From contig NZ_CAKMMG010000008.1 in assembly GCF_927798115.1 (NCBI RefSeq), positions 62,001 to 126,000 on the forward strand: a stretch of 64,000 nucleotides of DNA, written 5' to 3'. This DNA comes from Paenibacillus auburnensis (GTDB taxonomy: Bacteria > Bacillota > Bacilli > Paenibacillales > Paenibacillaceae). The position numbers and the translations under genes are program-made. The notes below the pieces were generated by a model. That model saw nothing but the letters and a program-made list of their open reading frames with translations. It did no database searches and was not told the origin of the DNA. Shown here one piece after another: positions 26,110-34,985 of the stretch (the stretch's first letter is position 1; each line of letters starts with the position of its first letter).

Positions 26110-26409
26110 TCCATCTCCACCTTCACTCTTTAAGTTCACTATAGAGATTGAACCTTTCAGTTATTCTCGGGTTCATTTCCTCTAGCCGTGTTTTTCTACA
26201 TTCTATCACGGCATTTAGGGTTGTTCCACAGGGCAGCACATCTTTGTATATACGGCAAGCGCTTCCATGAAACTCTCAAAAACATGGTCCAAAAGCTGTG
26301 GATGTGCCTTAAGACCTTGCCAGTCAAGGCAAATTAAAGTATCCTAGAGTATAAAGTTGTAACAAACGGTGTCAAATCTAAAGAGAAAAACAGGAGGTTA
26401 CCATAACCG
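26110..26409. promoter_or_regulatory. Intergenic region with candidate pgi promoter and cre-like site
   Basis: 300 bases between divergent genes. A candidate sigma-A promoter for pgi is TTGCCA (26317-26322), 17 bases, TATCCT (26340-26345). Upstream, GGCAAGCGCTTCCA (26254-26267) matches the Bacillus cre consensus TGWAARCGYTWNCW at all but two positions, by my memory of it. That would suggest CcpA control. No gene or terminator seen. Confidence 0.4.
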
Positions 26410-27765
26410 ATGTCCAAGAAGATTAATTTTGACTACAGCAAAGCCCTGTCCTTCTTCAACCAGCATGAAATCGACTATTTTGCCGCTCCGATTCAATTAG
26501 CCCACGAGCAATTGCATAACAAGACTGGAGTAGGCTCCGATTTCCTGGGCTGGATCGATCTCCCTAACGCATATGACAAGGAAGAGTTCGCCCGTATTCA
26601 ACAGGCAGCCAAGAAGATCCAGAGTGATTCCGATGTGCTGATTGTTATCGGTATCGGTGGTTCTTATCTGGGAGCACGCGCTGCCATCGAGGCACTTACG
26701 CATTCCTTCTACAATAACCTTTCCAAAGATCAGCGCAAGACACCGGAAGTATATTTTGCCGGTAATAACATCAGCTCTACATACATCACGCACCTGCTTG
26801 ATTTGGTGGAAGGCAAAGACTTCTCCGTGAACGTAATTTCCAAATCCGGTACAACAACTGAGCCGGCTATCGCTTTCCGCATTTTCCGCGCAGCACTGGA
26901 GAAGAAATACGGCAAGGAAGAAGCACGCAAACGCATTTACGCTACTACAGACAAGGAAAAAGGCGCACTCAAGAAGCTGGCTAACGAAGAAGGCTATGAG
27001 TCGTTCATTATTCCTGACGATGTAGGCGGACGTTATTCCGTGCTGACACCGGTAGGACTTCTGCCGATCGCTGTAGCAGGAATCAACATTGAAGAAATGA
27101 TGCAGGGGGCAGCAGCCGCAGCAGATGAGTTCAACAATCCGGATGTAGCTACGAACCAGGCTTATCAATATGCTGCAGTGCGCAACGCGCTGTACCGCAA
27201 AGGCAAAACTACAGAAATCCTCGTGAACTACGAGCCGTCCCTGCACTTTGTCTCCGAATGGTGGAAACAATTGTTCGGCGAAAGTGAAGGCAAGGATTAC
27301 AAAGGTATCTATCCTTCTTCCGTTGACTTCTCCACGGATTTGCACTCCATGGGTCAGTTCATTCAAGAGGGCAACCGCAACATCTTCGAAACGGTGATCC
27401 AAGTGGAGCAAGTCCGTCATCACATTACGCTTGAGAGCGATGCTGACGATCTTGACGGCCTGAATTTCCTTTCCGGCCAAACCGTTGATTTTGTAAACAA
27501 GAAAGCTTTCCAAGGCACACTGCTGGCGCACACAGACGGACAAGTGCCGAATCTGGTAGTTACCATTCCGGATCAGACTCCTTATACTTTTGGTTACCTG
27601 GTTTATTTCTTTGAAAAAGCCTGCGGTATCAGTGGATATCTGCTTGGCGTTAACCCGTTCGACCAACCGGGCGTAGAAGCATACAAGAAGAACATGTTCG
27701 CGCTGCTGGGTAAACCGGGCTACGAAAAAGAAAAAGCGGAGCTGGAAGCCAGACTTACTGAATAG
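26410..27765 (+). CDS. pgi: Glucose-6-phosphate isomerase
   Basis: Interconverts glucose-6-phosphate and fructose-6-phosphate in glycolysis, 451 aa, the usual size for Bacillales. Motifs: VIGIGGSYLGARAA, VISKSGTTTEPAIAF and GGRYSVLTPVGLLPIAVAG. AGGAGGTTACC lies before ATG 26410. A stable hairpin follows the gene at 27807-27847. Confidence 0.97.
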   Translation: MSKKINFDYSKALSFFNQHEIDYFAAPIQLAHEQLHNKTGVGSDFLGWIDLPNAYDKEEFARIQQAAKKIQSDSDVLIVIGIGGSYLGARAAIEALTHSFYNNLSKDQRKTPEVYFAGNNISSTYITHLLDLVEGKDFSVNVISKSGTTTEPAIAFRIFRAALEKKYGKEEARKRIYATTDKEKGALKKLANEEGYESFIIPDDVGGRYSVLTPVGLLPIAVAGINIEEMMQGAAAAADEFNNPDVATNQAYQYAAVRNALYRKGKTTEILVNYEPSLHFVSEWWKQLFGESEGKDYKGIYPSSVDFSTDLHSMGQFIQEGNRNIFETVIQVEQVRHHITLESDADDLDGLNFLSGQTVDFVNKKAFQGTLLAHTDGQVPNLVVTIPDQTPYTFGYLVYFFEKACGISGYLLGVNPFDQPGVEAYKKNMFALLGKPGYEKEKAELEARLTE

Positions 27766-27806
27766 CATTACAGCACACCATAGACCATTCATACAAATGC
27801 AGTAAC

Positions 27807-27847
27807 TGGGAGCAGTCCGCAGGTAAATCATACCGGGGCTGCTCCCA
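27807..27847. terminator. Hairpin downstream of pgi
   Basis: TGGGAGCAGTCC (27807-27818) pairs with GGGGCTGCTCCCA (27835-27847), one G-U, around a 16-base loop. There is no T run after it, so it may stabilise the mRNA end or terminate only weakly. Confidence 0.5.
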
Positions 27848-27889
27848 AACTATATCAAGTTATCATAGACAGGTAAGGACTGGAATAGG

Positions 27890-28522
27890 ATGCTGGAACA
27901 ATATCGGACGGTGCGTTCTCCCGGGTCCCGGGAAGTCGTAATCCGTAAGTCGCGGTTTATCGGCCATGTAATGCCGGTGGACAATGAAGAAGAAGCTGTG
28001 CAATTTATCGAGAACATCAAGAAACAGCATTGGAATGCCACACATAACTGCTCCGCTTATATGATTGGAGAACGAGACGAGATTCAAAGACAGTCAGACG
28101 ACGGGGAACCGAGTGGAACGGCCGGTAAACCGATTTTGGAAGTAATCCGCAACCAACAAGTTAAAAATGTCGCAATTGTCGTTACCCGTTATTTCGGAGG
28201 CATCATGCTGGGAGCAGGCGGACTGATCCGGGCGTATACGGATGGTGCTGTTCTGGCCCTGGAGGCCGGAGAAGTCATCACCCGTGTGTTAAGGCGCGAA
28301 GTGTTCGTGCAGATCGACTATACCTGGCTCGGCAAGGTAGAGAATGAACTGCGGAGCAGAGCCATTAAGACCGGCGAAACTGCTTTTACCGATACAGTGA
28401 CGCTGCTGTGTCTTCCGCGGAATGATGAAGGTGACGCCTTTATGGCATGGATAACAGATCTTACCCAGGGGCAAGCACTGGTTACAGAAGGGCGGCGGAT
28501 TTACTACAGCGAAGGGGAATAG
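27890..28522 (+). CDS. YigZ/IMPACT family protein
   Basis: A 210-aa UPF0029/YigZ protein. The IMPACT domain is clear (HWNATHNCSAYMIG, SDDGEPSGTAGKPIL, VTRYFGGIMLGAGGLIRAY). A C-terminal DUF1949-type domain is expected in the last ~70 residues. Biochemical role uncertain; related proteins have been linked to translation control. A TetR gene starts 3 bases after the stop. Confidence 0.9.
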   Translation: MLEQYRTVRSPGSREVVIRKSRFIGHVMPVDNEEEAVQFIENIKKQHWNATHNCSAYMIGERDEIQRQSDDGEPSGTAGKPILEVIRNQQVKNVAIVVTRYFGGIMLGAGGLIRAYTDGAVLALEAGEVITRVLRREVFVQIDYTWLGKVENELRSRAIKTGETAFTDTVTLLCLPRNDEGDAFMAWITDLTQGQALVTEGRRIYYSEGE

Positions 28523-28525
28523 ATT

Positions 28526-29107
28526 ATGGCAAGAAGAGCAGTGGAGCGGGAGTTGTCGAGAGAAAGGATTCTGGAGGCGGCAAGGCATCTGTTTATTACC
28601 AAGGGCTACCGTGCGATTTCAATGCGCAGCATCGGTCAGCATTTGGGGTACAGCCATGGCTCACTCTATTATCATTTCAAAGAAAAAGCAGAGTTATTTT
28701 ATGCGATTGTAGTTGAAGATTTCAATCACGTGGCAGCATTGCTTAGCGAGGCAATGAACAACCCTCCTGAACAGGGAATGACCCGGGTAGAACAGCTTGT
28801 GATGGAATTTATCCGTTTTGGACTGGATCATCCTTATCAGTATGAGATCATGTTTATGATCCGTGATGAAGAGCTTCTCGCGTATTGCCGTGCAGAACAG
28901 GGACGATGTTTTGAATTATTCGCAGGCATTGTGCGACGGCATATGAAGGAAGAAGGGTATGTATCCGAGGATTGGCAGAGTGTTCCGCTGACGTTATTTT
29001 TATCAGCCCACGGATTTATTTCATATTATATTCAGGATAAGGTATCATTCGAGGACGTGAAGCAGGCAGCACTTACTCATATTAAAGTACTAAGCCGCAG
29101 TTTATAG
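28526..29107 (+). CDS. TetR/AcrR family transcriptional regulator
   Basis: A 193-aa one-component repressor. The N-terminal helix-turn-helix covers ~12-58 (RILEAARHLFITKGYRAISM; HLGYSHGSLYYHFKEKAELF). The C-terminal ligand domain is of the WHG type. Ligand and targets are not evident; no palindromic operator is visible just upstream because the gene is fused in operon with yigZ. A terminator follows. Confidence 0.88.
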   Translation: MARRAVERELSRERILEAARHLFITKGYRAISMRSIGQHLGYSHGSLYYHFKEKAELFYAIVVEDFNHVAALLSEAMNNPPEQGMTRVEQLVMEFIRFGLDHPYQYEIMFMIRDEELLAYCRAEQGRCFELFAGIVRRHMKEEGYVSEDWQSVPLTLFLSAHGFISYYIQDKVSFEDVKQAALTHIKVLSRSL

Positions 29108-29195
29108 AGTGCATTTTTTGGGGCTCATCGCTTTAGAACAGTGCATTGGTATAACTTTACTTGGTGAAAGTGTTATAGAAGCTATATATTATATA

Positions 29196-29235
29196 GAAGC
29201 GGCCCCATTGGATCTGACGGAGCCGCTTCTTTTTT
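29196..29235 (+). terminator. Terminator after the TetR gene
   Basis: GAAGCGGC (29196-29203) pairs with GCCGCTTC (29222-29229), extended inward by further pairs with one mismatch, and is followed by TTTTTT. Confidence 0.8.
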
Positions 29236-29255
29236 CGAATAACAGGATAACCGGA

Positions 29256-29657
29256 TCAGCCCTCGATAATTTTCACATAACACTCGCGGTGTCTCGGCCC
29301 GTCAAATTCGCAGAAGTAAATGCCTTGCCAGCGGCCCAGGAGCAGTCTGCCCTCATGGATTATGATGCTTTGGGATGGACCGGAGGTAATCGACTTCAGG
29401 TGCGAAGCGGTATTGCCTTCTGCATGACGGTACTTAGGATGCTCCCAGGGGTACACCTCGTCTAGTCTCATCAGAACATCATGCTTTACGTCAGGATCGG
29501 CATTTTCATTAATGGCAATCCCGGCAGTGGTATGCGGACAATAGACGACGGCTATTCCATTTTGTACACCGCTCTTTTTTACATAAGAAATGACTTCCCT
29601 GGTGATATCCCGCAATTCATCACGCTTGCTGGTCGAAATCTCGATGGTATGGAGCAT
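29256..29657 (-). CDS. YjbQ family protein (UPF0047)
   Basis: A 133-aa protein of the YjbQ/UPF0047 family, sometimes called secondary thiamine-phosphate synthase. Conserved His/Glu-rich motifs are present: YCPHTTAGIAINENADPD, HAEGNTASHLKS and LLLGRWQGIYFCEFDGPR. Physiological role uncertain. AAAGGGGAA precedes ATG 29657; the frame extension to 29690 lacks such support. Confidence 0.87.
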   Translation of the reverse strand: MLHTIEISTSKRDELRDITREVISYVKKSGVQNGIAVVYCPHTTAGIAINENADPDVKHDVLMRLDEVYPWEHPKYRHAEGNTASHLKSITSGPSQSIIIHEGRLLLGRWQGIYFCEFDGPRHRECYVKIIEG

Positions 29658-29727
29658 GGTCAGTTCCCCTTTCGCACTCTTGGATAGCAATAATAATATA
29701 TTTTACCCCAAAACTCTGCGAAAGTAA

Positions 29728-29757
29728 TTGACGAGCACGAGATGCATTTGGTAAAGT
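29728..29757 (+). promoter_or_regulatory. Candidate sigma-A promoter of the sulfate operon
   Basis: TTGACG (29728-29733), an 18-base spacer and TAAAGT (29752-29757), preceded by TGG. It lies 97 bases before cysT and just before the CymR-like site. Confidence 0.45.
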
Positions 29758-29768
29758 AATGATAATTA

Positions 29769-29794
29769 TAAAACCAAGTATATTAATAGGAATA
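29769..29794 (+). promoter_or_regulatory. CymR-like operator upstream of cysT
   Basis: The stretch TAAAACC... followed at 29786 by ATAGGAATA resembles the B. subtilis CymR box as I remember it: TAAWWNC at the left, ATNGGAATT at the right, with the same distance between. Three positions differ. CymR represses sulfur uptake genes when cysteine is plentiful, which fits the downstream operon. From memory only. Confidence 0.35.
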
Positions 29795-29806
29795 ATTAAA
29801 GGAGCT

Positions 29807-29857
29807 ATGGCTACTATACCGACCGGATATCCGGAGGTGGGGGGACTTATAACTTGA
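29807..29857 (+). CDS. Possible 16-codon leader ORF overlapping the cysT start
   Basis: ATG 29807 to TGA 29855-29857 encodes MATIPTGYPEVGGLIT. AAAGGAG (29798-29804) lies 2 bases before the ATG, closer than ideal. The stop TGA overlaps the TTG start of cysT (29854-29856), which would couple translation. The same DNA also supplies GGAGGTGGGGGG for cysT, so the ORF may be accidental. Confidence 0.35.
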   Translation: MATIPTGYPEVGGLIT

Positions 29858-30669
29858 ATTCGCTGCTAAGACATAAGGGATGGACCTGGGGATTTCGTAC
29901 GACTATATTGCTGTATTTTGTAGTCCTGATCATTTTGCCGATAATGGGTGTCTACTACAATTCGTTTTCGCTGGGCTTCAGCAGCTTTGCCGAGAGCATA
30001 AGCGACCCTATTGCCTGGAAGTCGGTACTCCTCACATTGAAATTGGCCGTTATTGCTACAGTAATAAATGTACTGCTAGGCACCATGATCGCCTGGGTGC
30101 TGATCCGCTACCGTTTTCCCGGGAAGGCTCTGCTGAACAGTCTGGTCGATCTGCCCTTTGCCCTGCCGACGGCAGTAGGGGGACTGATGATTCTGCTGCT
30201 GCTCGGCCCCGGCAGTCTGATTGGCGGAATGGCGGAGAAGCTAGGCTTCGAGATTGTTTTTCATCAGCCGGCGATCGTGATAGCCATGATTTTTGTTACT
30301 TTTCCGTTTGTGATCCGGGCGGTGCAGCCGCTGCTGGAGGAGCTGGACCCTTCCGAGGAGGAAGCGGCTTATACGATGGGAGCCAAGAGCAGCCGGGTAT
30401 TCCGGCAAGTAATTCTACCCTCTATGGCTCCCGGGATGATTAGCGGAGGAATGCTGGCTTTTTCCCGGGCGCTGGCCGAGTTCGGGGCTGTGGTTCTGGT
30501 AGCAGGCAATATTCCGGGCCGGACACTCGTATCCTCCGTGTTTATTTTCGGTGAGGTAGAAAGTGATAATCCGGTTGGCGCCGCTGCGGTGTCGGTCATT
30601 CTATTGACCTTATCCTTTGTGATTCTCTGGCTGATTAATATGCTGCAGATGCGGGGGAGAAGATCATGA
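29854..30669 (+). CDS. cysT: Sulfate/thiosulfate ABC transporter permease CysT
   Basis: A 271-aa membrane permease with about six helices. The binding-protein-dependent transport signature loop is EEAAYTMGAKSSRVFRQVILP, where EAA contacts the ATPase. The N terminus (LLYFVVLIILPIMGVYYNS) and ending match CysT/CysU. The start is TTG 29854, behind the G-rich stretch at 29832-29844. It overlaps cysW by ATGA at 30666. First structural gene of the sulfate uptake operon. Confidence 0.92.
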   Translation: MNSLLRHKGWTWGFRTTILLYFVVLIILPIMGVYYNSFSLGFSSFAESISDPIAWKSVLLTLKLAVIATVINVLLGTMIAWVLIRYRFPGKALLNSLVDLPFALPTAVGGLMILLLLGPGSLIGGMAEKLGFEIVFHQPAIVIAMIFVTFPFVIRAVQPLLEELDPSEEEAAYTMGAKSSRVFRQVILPSMAPGMISGGMLAFSRALAEFGAVVLVAGNIPGRTLVSSVFIFGEVESDNPVGAAAVSVILLTLSFVILWLINMLQMRGRRS

Positions 30670-31463
30670 GAAGACTATGGATTGGGCTCACTTATCTTGT
30701 ATTTTTCCTGCTGATTGCGGCTCCCCTGGGCAAGATGACCACGGAGGCCTTCAGCGAAGGATTCGGCGGCTTCTGGGCATCCCTGTCCCGGCCGGAGGCG
30801 CTGCATGCACTGATGATGACCGGGCTTGTTGTAACTGTGGTTACGCTGCTGAACACCTTGTTTGGAATTATGATGGCTCTTTATCTTGTACGTGCCAACT
30901 GGCTGAGCGCAAGGCTGAGAGGACTGCTGAACAGCATCGTCGATCTGCCATACGCTGTATCTCCGGTCATTGGCGGACTGATGATTGTGCTGCTTTTGGG
31001 ACCGGATAGCGCCTTGGGTGCGGTATTTGAACAAATCGGAGTAAAGATTGTTTATGCTTTTCCGGGAATGGTCATTGCCACGCTGTTTGTCACCTTCCCG
31101 CTGATGGTGCGTGAGGTGATGCCAGTGCTGCAGGAGATCGGTTCACAGCAGGAAGAGGCCGCTTCGACGCTCGGCGCGTATGGCTGGACAACCTTTTGGA
31201 AGGTCACCTGGCCTTCGATCCGCTGGGCGGTCATCTATGGTGTAATTCTTACGGTTGCCCGCTCACTGGGGGAATTTGGTGCAGTGCTGGTCGTTTCCGG
31301 CAACATCATGAACAAAACCCAAACCGCTACTACACTGGTTTATCAGGATGTAGAGAATTTCAATGTGACTGCTGCGGGCGGTGTGGCGCTGGTACTGGCC
31401 GCGTTCTCCGCAGGACTGCTGCTGTTAATGGAATGGAGTAAGAGAAGAAAGGGTGTGCACTAG
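30666..31463 (+). CDS. cysW: Sulfate/thiosulfate ABC transporter permease CysW
   Basis: A 265-aa partner permease forming the channel with CysT. The EAA loop reads QEEAASTLGAYGWTTFWKVTWP. Several membrane helices and the SLGEFGAVLVVSGNI motif common to CysT/CysW are present. It overlaps cysT by four bases and stops two bases before cysA, so the three are translated together. Confidence 0.92.
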   Translation: MRRLWIGLTYLVFFLLIAAPLGKMTTEAFSEGFGGFWASLSRPEALHALMMTGLVVTVVTLLNTLFGIMMALYLVRANWLSARLRGLLNSIVDLPYAVSPVIGGLMIVLLLGPDSALGAVFEQIGVKIVYAFPGMVIATLFVTFPLMVREVMPVLQEIGSQQEEAASTLGAYGWTTFWKVTWPSIRWAVIYGVILTVARSLGEFGAVLVVSGNIMNKTQTATTLVYQDVENFNVTAAGGVALVLAAFSAGLLLLMEWSKRRKGVH

Positions 31464-31465
31464 AG

Positions 31466-32530
31466 ATGCATGTAGAAGTTCGGGGACTGAATAAGCATTT
31501 TGGAGATTTTCACGCCGTTAAGGACATCAATTTCGGAATTACCAAAGGACATCTGATTGGTCTGCTCGGGCCAAGCGGCGGCGGCAAAACCTCGATTCTG
31601 CGCATGCTGGCAGGACTGGAGACGCCGGATAGCGGTGAAATTATTTTTCATGGCAAAACGGTCAATACTCTTCCGCCCCAGGAGCGGGAAATCGGCTTTG
31701 TGTTCCAGAACTATGCGCTCTTTAAGCACATGACTGTGTATGAGAATATTGCCTTTGGGCTTAAGGTGAAAAAAGTAAACAAAAATACCATCCATGGCCG
31801 GGTAATGGAGCTCGTTGAACTTACCGGGCTTAAAGGATTCGAGAAGCGATATCCTCATCAGCTTTCCGGTGGCCAGCGTCAGCGGGTGGCGTTTGCCCGG
31901 GCGCTTGCACCTGAGCCGCAGCTGCTGCTGCTGGATGAACCTTTTGCAGCCATTGATGCGAAGATCCGCCAGGAGCTGCGTTCATGGCTTCGTGAGCTGA
32001 TTGAACGTGTCGGCATCACCTCGATCTTCGTTACGCATGACCAGGATGAAGCGATCGAAGTCGCCGATGAGATTATGATCATTAATCAGGGGCGTCTGGA
32101 GCAGAAGGGGACCCCGTGGGATATTTATAAGGAGCCGAAGACGCCGTTCGTGGCTACCTTTATCGGAGAATCTACGCTGATCGAGAGCGCAAGTGAGCTG
32201 AAAGGCTTCAAGAATGCGGGTGGCGGTAAACCGACGAAGGCGCTGATCCGTCCGGAATATATCGAAGTAGGCTATCTGCATGAATTCAAAATGGCTTCGG
32301 CCACAGAGCAGGGCATTGTGAAGCACTTGCATTTCCGCGGCAGTGAATGGCTGGTGGAGGTTGAGGTGAACGGGCATAAGCTGGTGACGTACCGGTCTCT
32401 GGAGAAAGAGACACTTACACCAGGCCAGGAAATTTCCGTGCTTGTCCATCGTGCCTATCTATTCAATGACGAGCGCAGCTGGATTCAGGAGAACGGGCTG
32501 AAGGAAGATCCGATGCCTGTGTTCATTTAA
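31466..32530 (+). CDS. cysA: Sulfate/thiosulfate ABC transporter ATP-binding protein CysA
   Basis: A 354-aa ATPase. Walker A GPSGGGKTS near residue 36, Q-loop FVFQNYALF, signature LSGGQRQRVAFARAL near 136, Walker B LLLLDEPFAAID and switch His in THDQDEA. The C-terminal ~110 residues form the regulatory TOBE-like domain of CysA (ALIRPEYIEV). It energises the CysT/CysW channel. Confidence 0.94.
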   Translation: MHVEVRGLNKHFGDFHAVKDINFGITKGHLIGLLGPSGGGKTSILRMLAGLETPDSGEIIFHGKTVNTLPPQEREIGFVFQNYALFKHMTVYENIAFGLKVKKVNKNTIHGRVMELVELTGLKGFEKRYPHQLSGGQRQRVAFARALAPEPQLLLLDEPFAAIDAKIRQELRSWLRELIERVGITSIFVTHDQDEAIEVADEIMIINQGRLEQKGTPWDIYKEPKTPFVATFIGESTLIESASELKGFKNAGGGKPTKALIRPEYIEVGYLHEFKMASATEQGIVKHLHFRGSEWLVEVEVNGHKLVTYRSLEKETLTPGQEISVLVHRAYLFNDERSWIQENGLKEDPMPVFI

Positions 32531-32549
32531 ACAAAGGATGTGTGCCGGG

Positions 32550-33620
32550 ATGAGGGTTCTCAAAAGGAGCAGACAACTGCACGGATGGCTGGCAGCCCTA
32601 ATGCTGGCAATGCTCGCACTGGCTCTGGCCGGTTGCGGGAACGGTAAGGAAACGGCGAATAGTGCATCGGCTCCGCAGCAAGGGGATCTGACGCTAGTTG
32701 TCGGAGCCTATAGTGTGGTGAAGGATGCGATGAGTGATATTCTCCCGCTGTTCGCAGCGGAGTGGAAGGCCAAGACGGGCCAGAAGATCGTATTCCAGGA
32801 GTCCTATGAAGCTTCGGGCACCCAAGCCCGGGCGATTGCCGGAGGATTCGAGGCGGATGTAACGCTGCTGGCCCTGGAAGGCGATGTCGGGAAGCTGGTG
32901 AAGGCCGGACTCGTAGCGGATACATGGAAAGATCACGGTGTGAAGGGAATGGTGACCCGCTCAGTAGTGGCGCTTGGCACCCGGGAGGGCAACCCGAAGG
33001 GGATTCATGATTTTGCAGATCTCGCAAAGCCTGGTGTAAAGGTGCTCTACCCAAATCCGAAAACCTCCGGCGGAGCGCAGTGGGATATCAACGCGATCTA
33101 CGGCGCCGGATTGAAGCTGTCAGAGGAGCAGACAGGGGTTAAGGACCCTGCTGCAGCCAAAGCTTTTCTGGAGAGCGTGCATGCCAATGTGGAATCGCTG
33201 GATAAGAGCGGGCGGGCTTCGATGGCGGCCTTTGAATATGGCGTAGGCGATGTTATTGTTACTTACGAGAATGAGCTGCTGGCACGGATTGCCCAGGGTG
33301 TGAAATATGAGGTTATCATTCCGAAGGATACGATTCTGATCGAGAATCCGGCTGCTGTCGTGGATAAATATGCCGACGAGCATGGTACCCGCGAGGCCGC
33401 TGAGGCGCTGGTGGATTTCCTGACCACAGAGCAGGCTCAGGAGGTCTTCGCCAAATACGGCTTCCGTCCGGTAAACGAGCAGGTCTATGCGGAGAATGAG
33501 AGCCGTTATCCGGTTCCCTCCGGGCTGTTCGGGATTGATTATCTCGGCGGCTGGGCGGAGGTCCGGGAGACGCTGTATTCCAAGCGGGGTGTCTGGTATC
33601 AGGTGCTAGCCGGAATCTAA
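32550..33620 (+). CDS. sbp: Sulfate-binding lipoprotein
   Basis: The extracellular substrate-binding protein of the transporter, 356 aa. The signal peptide ends in a lipobox (ALALAGCG), so it is lipid-anchored. Sulfate-binding family features are YEASGTQARAIAGGFEADV, YPNPKTSGGAQWDINAIYG, and VTYENELL. AAAGG (32533-32537) abuts ATG 32538, so ATG 32550 is the likelier start. Unlike many operons, sbp is last here. A terminator follows. Confidence 0.92.
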   Translation: MRVLKRSRQLHGWLAALMLAMLALALAGCGNGKETANSASAPQQGDLTLVVGAYSVVKDAMSDILPLFAAEWKAKTGQKIVFQESYEASGTQARAIAGGFEADVTLLALEGDVGKLVKAGLVADTWKDHGVKGMVTRSVVALGTREGNPKGIHDFADLAKPGVKVLYPNPKTSGGAQWDINAIYGAGLKLSEEQTGVKDPAAAKAFLESVHANVESLDKSGRASMAAFEYGVGDVIVTYENELLARIAQGVKYEVIIPKDTILIENPAAVVDKYADEHGTREAAEALVDFLTTEQAQEVFAKYGFRPVNEQVYAENESRYPVPSGLFGIDYLGGWAEVRETLYSKRGVWYQVLAGI

Positions 33621-33677
33621 CAGCAGGGAGTACTCTGTGCCGCTAATGCAGAAAGCGAAAGTATGTGTGCGAATAGG

Positions 33678-33707
33678 ACCGTTCCTCCTTCCGGAGGGGC
33701 GGTTTTT
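33678..33707 (+). terminator. Terminator of the sulfate operon
   Basis: ACCGTTCCTCC pairs with GGAGGGGCGGT (two G-U pairs) around a short loop (TTCC), ending in TTTTT. Confidence 0.85.
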
Positions 33708-33804
33708 GCGCTGGTGCTAAGAGCCATGAGATGAGTTGAACTGTGATATGTACTATAATGGGGGTTACATAACTTCCGAACCGGAACTGAAGGAGAGAGT
33801 GAAG

Positions 33805-34587
33805 ATGGATACACTGGTGTTTTTGGGGACAGGCGACGCCATGGGCGTACCCCGGGTGTACTGCAGCTGTGAGACCTGCATGGAAGCTAGGACGGACGGG
33901 CGGAACGCCCGCTTGCGCTCATCCGTGCTTATAGATAACGGCAGTGATTTTCTGGCGATTGACTGCGGACCGGACTGGCGGCGGCAAATGGAGCTGCAGG
34001 GACTGCGCAGCATGCGCAGACTGCTGGTGACCCACGCCCATTTCGATCATATCGGGGGGCTGCCGGAATGGGCGGATGCCTGCCGCTGGATGGGCTATAG
34101 AGGTGAGCTTTATGCGCCGGCAGAGGTGATCCCTGTTATTCTGCGGCAATATCCGTGGCTCAGCAGTCATATTGAAATGATTCCCTGCGATGACGGAATC
34201 GCGCTGGATGGCTGGCAGATCAGCACCTGGCGGGTGAACCATGGCAAGAACGGCTATTCCTATGCTTACCGGCTGGAAAAGAAGGGGTATGCGTGGGTAT
34301 ATTGCTCTGACTCCATCTCGCTGGGACCGGAGGAGACGAAACCGATGCTTGGGGCGGATCTGCTTGTGCTTGGCACAAGCTTTTATTACGAAGCGGCGGA
34401 GCTGTCTACACGTTCTGTGTACGATATGACGGAAGCAGCCGAGCTGCTTAAGCTCTTAAAGCCACGTCGTACCGTGTATACCCATATGTCGCATGATGTT
34501 GATATCCGCAAAGACTACATTTTGCCGGAGGGAGTTACACTGGCTGAGACAGGGATGAGGGTTGCGCTGGAGCGGGGAAAGAGCTAA
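33805..34587 (+). CDS. PhnP-like MBL-fold metallohydrolase
   Basis: A 260-aa metallo-beta-lactamase-fold hydrolase. The metal motif is THAHFDHIGG near residue 79. The N-terminal GTGDAMGVPRVYCSCETC resembles PhnP phosphodiesterases, including the CxCxxC-like segment. A late HMSHD histidine completes the site. Probably a cyclic-phosphate or phosphodiester hydrolase; no phosphonate genes are nearby. AAGGAGAG lies before ATG 33805; the longer frame to 33736 is rejected. Confidence 0.82.
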   Translation: MDTLVFLGTGDAMGVPRVYCSCETCMEARTDGRNARLRSSVLIDNGSDFLAIDCGPDWRRQMELQGLRSMRRLLVTHAHFDHIGGLPEWADACRWMGYRGELYAPAEVIPVILRQYPWLSSHIEMIPCDDGIALDGWQISTWRVNHGKNGYSYAYRLEKKGYAWVYCSDSISLGPEETKPMLGADLLVLGTSFYYEAAELSTRSVYDMTEAAELLKLLKPRRTVYTHMSHDVDIRKDYILPEGVTLAETGMRVALERGKS

Positions 34588-34628
34588 AGACCTGCTCACT
34601 ACTCTGCGGTATTATCCAAAGAAAATTT

Positions 34629-34813
34629 TAATGGGAAAACCTCCAACTAATTCGCCCGGTTTCACTTAAAGTCCGGATATAGGTGGAAAAACTCCATCTA
34701 ACTTCACGGAAAATACCGGCTTTGTCCCCTTGGGGAGAGATTAGATGGAGAAATTCCCTTTAGAGTCTGCCTATTACTTGTCGATAAGAAATTAGGTGGA
34801 GGAATTCCTACTG
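34629..34813 (+). repeat. Four-palindrome intergenic module, type A, copy 1
   Basis: Four imperfect palindromes of the form TAGNTGGA-N5-TCCNNCTA have centres at 34639, 34690, 34752 and 34803 (spacing 51, 62, 51). The clearest, at 34680-34700, has an 8-pair stem with one G-U and a 5-base loop. The module aligns without gaps to the reverse complement of 50486-50670: I count 58 identities over the first 78 bases. Confidence 0.85.
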
Positions 34814-34938
34814 CTATGTCTTTGTCACTCTAAGAAAATGCTCTCCAGGCGGCCGTTCCTGGTGCATACCGGTTGGCCTGCTGAATAAACGTAGTTTTAA
34901 ATAGACGCGGCATTCCAGCCATAATAGCAGCATTTAAA

Positions 34939-34982
34939 TAGGGACCCTACTCAGCGGCGTATGCCGCCGGAGAGGGTCCCTA
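34939..34982. terminator. Strong hairpin between MBL and SDR genes
   Basis: TAGGGACCCT (34939-34948) pairs with AGGGTCCCTA (34973-34982). Inside, GCGGC and GCCGC form a second stem. It lies immediately downstream of the SDR gene on the minus strand; T runs are weak on both sides (ATTTAAA, TATCTTT). Confidence 0.65.
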
Positions 34983-34985
34983 TCT

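Larger units (their letters stand above)
34588..34985. other. 398-base intergenic region
   Basis: Contains one four-palindrome repeat module (34629-34813) and a strong hairpin (34939-34982). No coding frame with a ribosome binding site is seen on either strand. Confidence 0.7.

Noticed and set aside
26497..27831. 444-aa minus-strand frame opposite pgi
   Set aside because: Its length reflects codon bias of pgi; the translation is Cys/Phe-rich and resembles no protein family.
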